Assembly (NCBI RefSeq): GCF_005166025.1
Contig: NZ_CP028923.1
Location: 62,001 to 126,000, forward strand
DNA length: 64,000 bases
From: Mangrovivirga cuniculi
GTDB taxonomy: Bacteria > Bacteroidota > Bacteroidia > Cytophagales > Cyclobacteriaceae
Direction of reading: 5' to 3'
Part shown: positions 56,058 through 64,000 of the stretch, piece by piece
How the letters are laid out: each line of letters starts with the position of its first letter
How positions within the stretch are numbered: the first letter of the stretch is position 1
Notes under the pieces: generated by a model
Told to the model about the DNA's origin: nothing
Seen by the model: the letters and a program-made list of their open reading frames with translations, nothing else
The model's database searches: none
Translations under genes and position numbers: made by a program

Positions 56058-56472
56058 TTAATTATTACATTTTAATTGATCTACTGATTTTTCTCCATTA
56101 AGTACAGCTTCTAAATCCGCAATATCGATTCTTTCCACAGTAGTCGGCAATTTGATAGAATTCCCTCCATTTTCGGGATCATTGATCCAATTATCAAGAT
56201 TTGATTGCAATGTACTCCATAATTCTTCCCCACCGTCAAATGCACTATATCCTGTATAATCAGCCACCTTTTCATCTGTCCATTCAGCAATTCTATCTAC
56301 ACCGCTAGTATAAAAGGTATAACTTCCATCTGCATTATATACTAAGCCAAATTCACGATTTCCGCTAACAGGGTGATCATAGTCTTGACTTGTATGAATT
56401 GTAGAAAAAACCCATGATTGGTGTTGTTGGTCCGTACAGAGAACTGAACCATCTTGTTGGGCAATTTGAATA
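56058..56472 (-). pseudogene. Silent C-terminal toxin-like cassette (family B)
   Basis: Homology to the main lipoprotein begins at IQIAQQDGSVLC (main: IDIAFPANDGSVIC), runs through HPVSGNREFGL and FYTSGVDR, then diverges and ends LEAVLNGEKSVDQLKCNN. The upstream side is cut at the partial repeat F. It has no start codon except an internal ATG at 56267. It is the clearest example of a cassette with conserved pre-toxin plus distinct C-terminus. Confidence 0.65.
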
Positions 56473-56527
56473 CCCTGCTTTTCATTTTTAAAGTCTGAAG
56501 TTATGCTGTTTCTAAACTCCAGACAGC
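56473..56527 (+). repeat. Structured repeat, partial copy F
   Basis: Only the last 55 bp of the repeat (CCCTGCTTTTCATTTTTAAAGTC, first 20 bases matched, to CCAGACAGC) are present. Its left side joins cassette 56058-56472. Confidence 0.75.
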
Positions 56528-56584
56528 ATGGGAAAGCTTACATCCAATCAATTAGTCTCTTAGCTCCGTTCCAAATAGTAAAAA

Positions 56585-56860
56585 TTAGAAAAAGATTCCT
56601 CCCTTAAAAAAAAGAATAGTGCCAAAATAATTTATAAGGTTAGAAATCAATAATGACCATCCAAAAATTTGATAAAATCTATTTTTCCTTAAGGCTTTTT
56701 TTGTGGAATAACTAAGCCAAAACAAGAGAAGAACTATACTTCCAATTAAATGATATCCGAAATAAATACTAGCATACCCACCTGATGTGATAAAATATAT
56801 GACAGTACTTATCCAAATGAGGAGAATGCCACCTATTAATATGATATTTTTCATTTGCAT
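56585..56860 (-). CDS. Small membrane protein, putative immunity (family A) for the main protein
   Basis: 91 aa with three transmembrane helices and the family A motif (LLFWLSYSTKKALRKNRFYQ then IFGWSLLISN). Its ATG lies in the Pro-Cys codons at the end of the main gene (overlap 10 bp), so translation is coupled. Confidence 0.65.
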   Translation of the reverse strand: MQMKNIILIGGILLIWISTVIYFITSGGYASIYFGYHLIGSIVLLLFWLSYSTKKALRKNRFYQIFGWSLLISNLINYFGTILFFKGGIFF

Positions 56861-58469
56861 GGAATTGTTAGTTCATTAATATCGATAGTTCCATCGAAAT
56901 ATCTATTTATGTCTTCAAAATCTGGTCTTTTATAATAATCTTCTCCTATTTGAGCACTGCCTCCTTTAGAATCAATATAGTTTTTGATGACTTTTCTTAA
57001 AGCAAACCAAGGTCGACTACCCTGATCAAGTGGATCAATGGTTTCTGCAGTGATCCAATTAGCGAAATCGCGAAAACCTCCTGATAGCTCGTCTACCATC
57101 CTATCTGTACCCCTTGTATAAAACGTATACCCTCCAGAACCATTTGGTTCTAAACCAAATTGTCTGTTTCCACTTACTGGATGTGAGAGATTGTAGGGAT
57201 CGCTAATGGTGGCAAACGTCCAGGAGTAAGTATCATGATCAATACATATTACCGATCCATCGTTAGCGGGAAATGCTATATCAATACTAAATATGGATCC
57301 AATGGCCGGAATGTTTGTCCATTCTGGATTTGAATTTTCAAATAAAGGATGGGGACTGAAAGTAGTATTGTCCAGCGTCTCAAAAAAGAGCTCGGTTCGG
57401 ATATGTTCAAACAGATCTTGCGCACTCTGGCCCGGAGGTAACTGGTCGATTTCTACAGAGAAATAATCCATATTGATCACTGCTCCTCCAGCATCTTCCA
57501 GGTCTTGAATTGCCCAATCATTATTTGTCCAAAAATTATCCCAGTCATTGTTTGGGGTGGTATCTTCCAATTCCTCTAATCTATCTGTTACTGCCTGCGG
57601 TACGGGGGTGGTAGCTAATGCTTTCCATTTCTCAAGTTCATCACAATCAATATCTAACAACAAGTACGGGTTTTCATCAAGGGCTAGTTCGAGTGCTTCT
57701 ACTCTACGCTGATAAGCTAATTCTTCCTCTATATCAATATTGTTTTCTTTAACGCATGTTCCTTCCTGCATTACATACCCATCCAAACATTCCAGGCCTT
57801 CAATAACACCTATAACATCTCCTCCATCAGCATCGCCAAGGTCATTACTATTGCTATCAGATGATCCATCTCCTCCACCTCCGGAAGAATCATAAATTTC
57901 TTCTCCAATACCATCACCGGACCAAAATCTCCAACTTCAGTAACAGGCACATAATAGCAATTACAAAGTTCATATGTTTCCGAGGTGCGACTATTCATAT
58001 CAGAAGAAGATATTAACCTACCCTGTTCAGAGCATGCCTCGTATTTTATATTCCTTTCCATATCTAAAATACGAAATGTTCCATTAAATTTTTCTAAATC
58101 ATTTAGACTAGACAGGTTATCGCTGGAGTATTGGATAATATATGCTCTGTAACCATTGTTGATTTTATTTAAAATTAAATATTCTCTTGAATATGGCAAT
58201 GGGTTTTCAGGGTAAAGAGGAATTGAATAGGTTGTCTTCCCACTACTTGTTACGGTTTTGACAAATTTCTTAAAGTTTAACTCACCGAGTGTTGAGAAAT
58301 CCAACCGAGAGTTTGGAGAGTGAAAAAAATTATTTAATGAGGGTTCGCTTTTTAAACTTGTAATAATTATTCCATCCGTATCTTCTGAGGGCTTGATTTT
58401 TTCTTTTTGACATGAGCAAAATAAAAATAGTAAAAAAATAACCCATACAGGTATCATTCCACTTTTCAT
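56851..58469 (-). CDS. Lipoprotein with pre-toxin region and variable C-terminal domain, frameshifted in this sequence
   Basis: Two frames, 57810-58469 and 56851-57786, form one protein of about 539 aa. The join is at 57924-57927, where a T run has four instead of an expected five bases; restoring it gives GDFWSGDGIGEEIYDSSGGGG. The N-terminus has a lipobox (LFLFCSC). Residues 40-190 are a novel domain, followed by a Gly/Ser/Asp linker, a helical part (ENPYLLLDIDCDELEKW) and the pre-toxin segment with HPVSGNRQFG and FYTRGTDR. The last 90 residues are variable between cassettes. It is the only copy with a full N-terminus. A polymorphic toxin is inferred; activity is unknown. Confidence 0.7.
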
Positions 58470-58685
58470 AAAATTTATATTTATTTAGTTGATAAAATTG
58501 TTATTCCTAAAAATTGAAAGATTCGTAATCATAGTATAATCAAATAAGAAATAAAAAAAATCTATTAAAACTATTTCAATAAACATGAATGCCATAAATG
58601 CTATAAGAATAAAGTAACTTTCAATTAAATTCCTTGTTTAAACACTGCTGCCAAGTAACTAATTATCATAAAGTTTAAGCATTTC
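58470..58685. other. Intergenic region between the lipoprotein gene and rplU
   Basis: AT-rich and without coding frames. The stretch TTCCTAAAAATTGAAAG at 58504-58520 also occurs before the 50542 gene and may be a shared upstream region. Confidence 0.4.
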
Positions 58686-58716
58686 TTTGTTTTATTTTAT
58701 TAGTTGACTATTTTTG
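58686..58716 (+). promoter_or_regulatory. Promoter of rplU-rpmA
   Basis: TTTG (58686-58689), 19 nt, then TATTTTTG (58709-58716), a textbook Bacteroidota promoter 31 bp before the rplU start. Confidence 0.7.
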
Positions 58717-58746
58717 CAAACCATTTAAAAATGTAAAGTTTTTATC

Positions 58747-59055
58747 ATGTACGCAATTGTAGAAATAGCCGGAAAGCAGTTCAAAGTAACGCAAGACCAG
58801 TCTATTTACGCTCCAAAGATGGAGGGTGAGGCAGGCGCTTCCGTAGAGTTTGACAAAGTATTGTTGACTGACGACAATGGCACCGTAAGTATCGGAGAGC
58901 CAACAGTAAAAGGTGTAAAGGTCAGCGGTAAGATCGTTGAGCACGTGAAAGGTGATAAGATCATTGTTTTTCACAAGAAAAGAAGAAAAGGTTACCGTAA
59001 GAAAAACGGACACCGTCAGCAGTTCACTAAAGTATTAATTGAAAAAATAGCTTAA
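58747..59055 (+). CDS. rplU: 50S ribosomal protein L21
   Basis: 102 aa. YAIVEIAGKQFKVT and HKKRRKGYRKKNGHRQQFT are conserved L21 features. Followed 12 bp later by rpmA, the usual order. Confidence 0.98.
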   Translation: MYAIVEIAGKQFKVTQDQSIYAPKMEGEAGASVEFDKVLLTDDNGTVSIGEPTVKGVKVSGKIVEHVKGDKIIVFHKKRRKGYRKKNGHRQQFTKVLIEKIA

Positions 59056-59067
59056 ACGAAGTAAACT

Positions 59068-59331
59068 ATGGCACATAAGAAAGGAGCCGGTAGTAGTAAA
59101 AACGGTAGAGAGTCGGAAAGTAAACGACTAGGCGTAAAAATATACGGTGGCCAGGATGCCATCGCAGGAAACATCATCGTTCGTCAGCGTGGTACTAAAC
59201 ACCACCCGGGTGAAAATGTAGGTATGGGTAAAGACCACACCTTATTCGCTCTTACTGACGGAACTGTTGAGTTTAAGAAAAGCCGAAACAGATCTATCGT
59301 TTCTGTTACTAATGGAAAGGCAGAAGCTTAA
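59068..59331 (+). CDS. rpmA: 50S ribosomal protein L27
   Basis: 87 aa. [20 protein letters not shown] is the conserved L27 N-terminus without the cleaved extension found in Firmicutes. Terminator downstream. Confidence 0.98.
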   Translation: MAHKKGAGSSKNGRESESKRLGVKIYGGQDAIAGNIIVRQRGTKHHPGENVGMGKDHTLFALTDGTVEFKKSRNRSIVSVTNGKAEA

Positions 59332-59349
59332 GAAAGCTACGGAAAAAAC

Positions 59350-59385
59350 AAAAGCTCTTCTCTAATCAGGGAAGAGCTTTTTTTT
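59350..59385 (+). terminator. Terminator of rplU-rpmA
   Basis: The perfect 10-bp stem AAAGCTCTTC/GAAGAGCTTT with a 10-nt loop and a long T run. Confidence 0.9.
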
Positions 59386-59842
59386 GCTCTGATTTGAATT
59401 CTATAATAAGATTAATAAACGTATGCCACCCTAAAATTGCTGGATGAAGTAATGTATACTAAACTTTCATGGAAAACTAAAAGTATACTAGATACCCAAA
59501 ACGGATAAATTTACTTGCTGAGTGAATTACTTCACCTGGTTTTTTTATATCTATCAGGCTACAGGCTAGTGGACCATCATACTTACTGAATGGTTTTATT
59601 AGAGTTAATCTTATTCACTAATACTTCAATTCTTTGGTTCGGTTTTGTGCTATTCATCACAGGTCTTCCTCCGACTGGCCAAATAACTATTCCTCGTTCC
59701 ATTTCAAAATAACTATTCGGGCTTTTTTTATTATTTGGCAGAAAAAGTGGAAGGTATTACTAACTAATTAATCAATTATTGATGATAAAAATTTGACTTA
59801 TGATTATAAAATATTTAATATTAGGCCTTATCAACATCAACT
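59386..59842. other. Intergenic region with a possible decayed OmpA-like fragment
   Basis: On the minus strand 59583-59757 an open frame reads GGRPVMNSTKPNQRIEVLV near its end, which resembles the last strands of OmpA-type domains. It has no start codon or upstream domain. It may be a gene remnant or chance. Nothing else is seen. Confidence 0.3.
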
Positions 59843-60736
59843 ATGCGATTTTACAGTTTATTATTAATAACAGTTTTGGTATGTATTTCATGTGCAAACC
59901 CACCCTTTCCTGAAAAACATCCCCAGAATTATGAACTATTTGTCACTCAGCGAGACACTTATGCTGCCGTTTCTCCTGATGGGGCTAAAATTGCTTATTA
60001 TCATAGTAGTGGGCAAATCCCTGAACCAATAGATTACCCTTCTGGTCTTTATGTAATAGATAAAGATGGCAATAATAGAAATTTAATTATTCGTGGTTCT
60101 ATATTAGATCCATCATGGTCTCCAGACGGACAATGGATAGTTTTTTCTCGTTTAGGAGCAATTCAAAAGATCAAATTAAACGGTGATAGTTTAACCACTC
60201 TGGAGAACCCAAATTCTTATGGTTTTTTTCACCCTGATTGGTCACCAGATGGTCAAAATATATATTTTGACCGCGCTGATGCAATTGGAGATTTAAGTAG
60301 CATATATAAAACCGATAGTGATTTAAATAATGCAACTCCTATTTTAAGTGGTATAGGGGTTGGGTTAAGGGCTCCAGAAATCTCCCCAGATGGACAAACT
60401 CTAATAGGTATGAAAGCATCTCATGAGTTTGAAGGTTGGCAGATATTTACAGTTAGTTTTGGTGAAGATAGTATAGAGCAACAATTAACTTTTAATGGTG
60501 ATAATAGAAATCCTACATGGTCAAAATCAGGGAATGAAATCTGCTGGAGTAAAAATGTTCAAATATTTATCATGGATGAAAACGGCTCCAATTCCAAATT
60601 TTTACATTATGGTATTAGTCCAGATTGGTTAAATGCCAATACAATTGTTTTTAGTTTTGCTAATGGAGATTATAGTAAAGAGGTTCTTTACACTATAAAA
60701 ACTGATGGGTCTGAAATCAATCAACTAACATTTTAA
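59843..60736 (+). CDS. TolB-like beta-propeller lipoprotein
   Basis: 297 aa with a lipobox (VLVCISCAN). Repeats around SPDG[AQ] (AVSPDGAK, SWSPDGQWI, DWSPDGQNI, EISPDGQTL) mark WD40-like/TolB propeller blades. It is exported and probably binds a protein or polysaccharide partner. Monocistronic, with a terminator shared with dpp4 on the other side. Confidence 0.8.
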   Translation: MRFYSLLLITVLVCISCANPPFPEKHPQNYELFVTQRDTYAAVSPDGAKIAYYHSSGQIPEPIDYPSGLYVIDKDGNNRNLIIRGSILDPSWSPDGQWIVFSRLGAIQKIKLNGDSLTTLENPNSYGFFHPDWSPDGQNIYFDRADAIGDLSSIYKTDSDLNNATPILSGIGVGLRAPEISPDGQTLIGMKASHEFEGWQIFTVSFGEDSIEQQLTFNGDNRNPTWSKSGNEICWSKNVQIFIMDENGSNSKFLHYGISPDWLNANTIVFSFANGDYSKEVLYTIKTDGSEINQLTF

Positions 60737-60754
60737 ATTTTATAAATTCTATGA

Positions 60755-60788
60755 AAAGAGTCCGGTGATGTGATTCAACGGACTCTTT
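60755..60788. terminator. Bidirectional terminator between TolB-like and DPP-IV genes
   Basis: The perfect 10-bp stem AAAGAGTCCG/CGGACTCTTT with a 14-nt loop. The plus-strand T tract is weak. Confidence 0.7.
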
Positions 60789-60807
60789 CATAAATTATCT
60801 GATATTA

Positions 60808-63000
60808 CTATTTCAAATACTTATCCAGGTAGTCTACATACTGCTGATAAAGAAGCAAGTAACTTGGACCACTATAAGCAACTCCATGAGCTCCAGGAGG
60901 ATAAATTCGTAAATCGGCATCTTTACCATTGTCAATCAGTTTTTTAACTAACTGGAATGTGTTTTGAACGTGCACATTCTCATCCATCGTACTGTGTGCG
61001 ATAAACATATGGCCATCAAGATTACCAGCATAGGATTGCGGACTGGAATCGATCCATTTTTGATCATTTCCGTCAATTAATCCCATATATCTCTCCGCAT
61101 AAATACTATCATACAATCTCCAGTCTGTAACCGGTGCACCAACTAGAGAAACTTTGAATATTCCAGGATGCCTCAACATAGTCATCGATGACATGTAACC
61201 GCCATAACTGTGTCCTCTGATTGCCATATTATCACCATCGATCCAGCTATGAGTATCAGCAAGATGTTTTACTGTTGCCACAAAGTCCTTACTTTCATAA
61301 TTACCGAGATCCTCGTAAACTATCTTTTCAAATGCTGACCCGTAGCCTCCGCTACCTCTGTTGTTCACACTAACAATCACGTATCCTTCCTGGGCAAGAT
61401 ATTGTTCCCAGCCATTGGTCGCGAATTCATTATATACAGACTGTGCACCAGGACCTCCATAAATATTTAATACTAATGGATATTTCTCATTTTCATCAAA
61501 ATCTATTGGCTTAATAATATAACCATCTAGTTGAGTACCATCTTCAGTGGTAAAAGAAAACAATTCTTTATCCGCATAAATATGATTCTCTACATATTCC
61601 TTTACCTCTTTATTATCTACGAAATGCTTTATCGTATTATTCTTTTTTACATCTTTTAATATTACCTGTCTTGGTGTATTGACATTACTGTAGTAATCAA
61701 GATACATTTCTGAAGATGGAGAAAAATCAATTTTATGACGACCAGGTTCAGTTGTCATTTTTGTCTTTTTCTTTCCGTTGAATTTTATACTATATAAATG
61801 TCTTTCCAACGGTGATTCTTCAGTCGAACTATAATAAATAGTTTTTGACTTTGGATTTACCTCATAGACATAAACTACTTCCCAATTTCCATCAGTTACC
61901 TGGTTAATTAATTCGCCATCGTAATCATATCTGTAAATATGGCTAAACCCATCCCGATCAGAAATCCAGAAAAACTCTTCTACATCTTCTGGAAAAAAGA
62001 ACAGGTGATCTATACCTGCAAAAAAGTCAAAAACATCAATCCAGGCATCTGACTTTTCTTCAAAAATTACCTTTGAATCACCGGATTTAATATCCGACAT
62101 AAATAGCTTCAAATGATTTTGCTTTCTGTTCAAGTGAACAATCGCCAGTTTTGAATCATCAGCTGTCCAGTAAATTCTTGGGATGTAATCATCATTCATC
62201 GGGACTTTCATCCACTCTTTAGAACCTGAGTCAATATTAATTACACCGATTCTAACTTTTGGATTAGTATCTCCAACTTTTGGATACCTGATTTTTACAT
62301 AATCATTGTGTCCTGTGTTTTGATAATCAGTCATTCTGAATACTGGAACCTCTCTTTCGTCAGACTGCCAGAATGCAATATTCTCACTGTCTGGAGACCA
62401 TGACCACGCCTGTGCCAGGCCAAATTCTTCTTCGTATGCCCAGCCAAAACGACCATTGTAGAACTGATCTTCTGCATCATCAGTTAGCTGAGTTTCTTTT
62501 TCTGCCTCCAGATCGTATACAAACAGGTTTCCACCTCTTTCATATCCGACTTTTGTACCATCCGGTGATAATTCAGCAGTTTGAGCATCCTTGGCAACTA
62601 ACTTAAAACTCTCATCCTCCAGGCTGTAAAGAAAATAATCTGAAATTCCGGATCTTCTCCAAACAGGTCTGAAGTTGGTCTTGAAAAGTATAAATCTCGA
62701 GTCTTGAGACCACTGAAATGAATTATAAGTGAATTCAGTGGCAGTGTTTGGAAATGTCTTTCCAGATGGATCGAATATGACACTTTCACTTCCGGTAGAA
62801 GGATCATATCGTTTAATAATATTTCCATCCATAAAAGAGAATTGCTCTCCTTCATTGATCCAGTTTACGCTCGCCGGTCCGGACTGACCAGATAATTTTC
62901 CGGCATTGAATAATGCATCTCTGAGATCACTATATCTCTCTTGTGCATCTAATGCTATAAAAGAGATAAAAAACAATACAGCTATAAAACGTTGCTTCAT
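60808..63000 (-). CDS. Dipeptidyl-peptidase IV (S9B family)
   Basis: 730 aa with a signal peptide. N-terminal eight-bladed propeller with WSPDSENIAFW and YEEEFG (the Glu-Glu motif that binds the substrate N-terminus). C-terminal hydrolase with Ser in GHSYGGYMS, Asp in HSTMDENVH and His in PGAHGVAY. It removes X-Pro dipeptides in the periplasm. Monocistronic or with the rhomboid gene 29 bp upstream. Confidence 0.95.
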   Translation of the reverse strand: MKQRFIAVLFFISFIALDAQERYSDLRDALFNAGKLSGQSGPASVNWINEGEQFSFMDGNIIKRYDPSTGSESVIFDPSGKTFPNTATEFTYNSFQWSQDSRFILFKTNFRPVWRRSGISDYFLYSLEDESFKLVAKDAQTAELSPDGTKVGYERGGNLFVYDLEAEKETQLTDDAEDQFYNGRFGWAYEEEFGLAQAWSWSPDSENIAFWQSDEREVPVFRMTDYQNTGHNDYVKIRYPKVGDTNPKVRIGVINIDSGSKEWMKVPMNDDYIPRIYWTADDSKLAIVHLNRKQNHLKLFMSDIKSGDSKVIFEEKSDAWIDVFDFFAGIDHLFFFPEDVEEFFWISDRDGFSHIYRYDYDGELINQVTDGNWEVVYVYEVNPKSKTIYYSSTEESPLERHLYSIKFNGKKKTKMTTEPGRHKIDFSPSSEMYLDYYSNVNTPRQVILKDVKKNNTIKHFVDNKEVKEYVENHIYADKELFSFTTEDGTQLDGYIIKPIDFDENEKYPLVLNIYGGPGAQSVYNEFATNGWEQYLAQEGYVIVSVNNRGSGGYGSAFEKIVYEDLGNYESKDFVATVKHLADTHSWIDGDNMAIRGHSYGGYMSSMTMLRHPGIFKVSLVGAPVTDWRLYDSIYAERYMGLIDGNDQKWIDSSPQSYAGNLDGHMFIAHSTMDENVHVQNTFQLVKKLIDNGKDADLRIYPPGAHGVAYSGPSYLLLYQQYVDYLDKYLK

Positions 63001-63029
63001 GAATCTATCGTGGTTATTTGTTGTTTCAA

Positions 63030-63623
63030 TTAAAATAATTCACTCAAAAAAGAACCAAAAAGACCTGGTTCAAGTATCAAAGTAAATATTATTCCAAAAA
63101 CCGCACCATAAAAGTGTGCGTCGTGGTTGATCTGATCCCTGGCATTCCTTGTCTGGTACCATGAATAGATCAAGTAAAGCACGCCAAAAACTATTCCAGG
63201 AACAAAATAAATCTCTCGCCATGGGTCAAAAATAATACATGAAAAAATCACTGCGGCTACTGCTCCAGAAGCTCCAAGGCTGTTATAACCTGGGTTTTCC
63301 TTGTGCTTTAAAAACGTCGGTATTTCAGATACAATTATAGCAACAAGGTAAAGTCCCAGAAATACAAATGGGGCAGAATCACCAACAAGGACCCTTAAAT
63401 AATATTGTTCCAGGTTTCTTCCGAAAAAGAATAGAGTAAACATATTAAATCCCAGGTGTACATAATCGGAATGAATAAAACCGGACATCAGAAACCGGTC
63501 ATATTGGTTATTTCTATTTACCTGGTATGGATTCATCATCCATCGATATTGCTTATCCGGATTATTCCAGGCATAGAAACTGATTATTACCGTTACGGCA
63601 ATTATTATTATAGTAAGACTCAT
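63030..63623 (-). CDS. Rhomboid-family intramembrane serine protease
   Basis: 197 aa with about six transmembrane helices. The catalytic Ser is in GASGAVAAV and the His in HFYGAVFG. HLGFNMFTLFFFG is the conserved TM2 motif. Substrates unknown. Its end is followed by dpp4, and its start is 2 bp after the polyprenyl synthase stop. Confidence 0.9.
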   Translation of the reverse strand: MSLTIIIIAVTVIISFYAWNNPDKQYRWMMNPYQVNRNNQYDRFLMSGFIHSDYVHLGFNMFTLFFFGRNLEQYYLRVLVGDSAPFVFLGLYLVAIIVSEIPTFLKHKENPGYNSLGASGAVAAVIFSCIIFDPWREIYFVPGIVFGVLYLIYSWYQTRNARDQINHDAHFYGAVFGIIFTLILEPGLFGSFLSELF

Positions 63624-63625
63624 AA

Positions 63626-64000
63626 TTAACTTTCTCTTTTAATCAACGCATCTGCCAGTAATCTGATCTTATCTTTTTTGCTCTCTGCCACAGGAAAATG
63701 ATCTAAATTATTAAATGCTTTACTGAAATAATCATTCATTCTTTCTTCGATTGCATCTTTTACGCCTAATCGATTATAAAGATCAGTTACCGCCTTTACC
63801 TTTTCTTCATTATCAAACTTCTCAGCATTCAGCCACTTCTCAAGCTCCTTCTTGTCTTCTCCTTCGGCTCTTTTTAAAGCCTCGATCAGCAGCATGGTTT
63901 TTTTATTGGCAATAATGTCTCCACCAACCTGCTTACCGAATTTTTCCTGGTCAGCATAAACATCCATCAGGTCATCCTGAAGCTGAAATCCGATTCCAAG
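63626..64000 (-). CDS. Polyprenyl synthetase, C-terminal part only
   Basis: The frame runs from the window edge (no start in view) to a stop at 63626. It begins GIGFQLQDDLMDVYAD, containing the second Asp-rich motif (DDLMD) of trans-isoprenyl diphosphate synthases; FGKQVGGDI follows. Chain length of the product cannot be told. Confidence 0.9.
   Translation of the reverse strand, partial: LGIGFQLQDDLMDVYADQEKFGKQVGGDIIANKKTMLLIEALKRAEGEDKKELEKWLNAEKFDNEEKVKAVTDLYNRLGVKDAIEERMNDYFSKAFNNLDHFPVAESKKDKIRLLADALIKRES

Noticed and set aside
50201-56527. CRISPR array
   Set aside because: The repeats are about 205 bp, separated by 0.5-1.6 kb of coding DNA, and no cas genes are present.
50201-56527. 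Integron with attC sites
   Set aside because: No integron integrase is seen, the repeats lack the usual core site, and gene orientation and truncation do not match integron cassettes.
58708-59013. 101-aa minus-strand frame over rplU
   Set aside because: It is antisense to the conserved L21 gene and lacks any family features.

Overview
The window looks like chromosomal DNA of a marine or soil Bacteroidota, most likely order Cytophagales (inferred from gene content, not from 16S). Supporting signs are the AT-rich composition, promoters of the TTTG-N19-TAnnTTTG type, a type IX secretion C-terminal sorting domain on the protein at 8608-11466, a Bacteroidota-style initiator tRNA, and typical BatD, SprT-like, PhoD-like, M14 and DPP-IV proteins. 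About 60 genes are supported. Most are housekeeping or secreted-enzyme genes.

Layout. 1-6577 (minus): a tight pectin-degradation operon transcribed kduI, kduD, pectate lyase/pectinesterase fusion, GH43, GH28, with a perfect LacI-type palindrome upstream of kduI. 6881-11466 (plus): three secreted proteins, the last a 952-aa T9SS substrate. 11490-12521: an initiator tRNA gene (minus strand) trailed by three identical 110-bp units and one more distant unit, each carrying the 3' half of that tRNA, a palindrome and the tRNA terminator, interleaved with one intact and one broken GIY-YIG endonuclease gene. 12628-23439: era, der, an acidic lipoprotein, SprT, peptidoglycan recycling (murQ and an amino-sugar kinase), ispH, a flavin monooxygenase, a membrane J-domain protein and an OmpA protein. 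23654-33503: stress and general metabolism (TerB-like, AKR, GroES-like, a LAS-type peptidase candidate, deoC, acylphosphatase, M14 peptidase, PhoD). 33528-49454: fabF/TetR, terC, nfu, a dicarboxylate symporter, aroC, batD, queG, ruvB, apbE, a methyltransferase, a ZIP transporter and nrdBA. 50201-58469 (minus): the accessory region. 58747-64000: rplU-rpmA, a TolB-like lipoprotein, DPP-IV, a rhomboid protease and the end of a polyprenyl synthase.

The accessory region is the most remarkable part. A lipoprotein gene (56851-58469) with a variable C-terminal domain is followed by a string of promoterless, 5'-truncated copies of its C-terminal region. Most of these copies are coupled to a small multi-pass membrane protein. 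Six copies of a structured repeat of about 205 bp, all in the same orientation, punctuate the string, mostly at the truncated upstream ends of the cassettes. Two cassettes are 99 percent identical over 502 bp. The arrangement resembles a polymorphic toxin/immunity locus with a silent cassette reservoir, in which the repeats may act as recombination or insertion boundaries.

Caution on sequence quality: five genes are broken by six indels, all in homopolymers. Five of these indels are single-base losses, and one of the affected genes is aroC. Systematic homopolymer errors are more likely than true gene decay.
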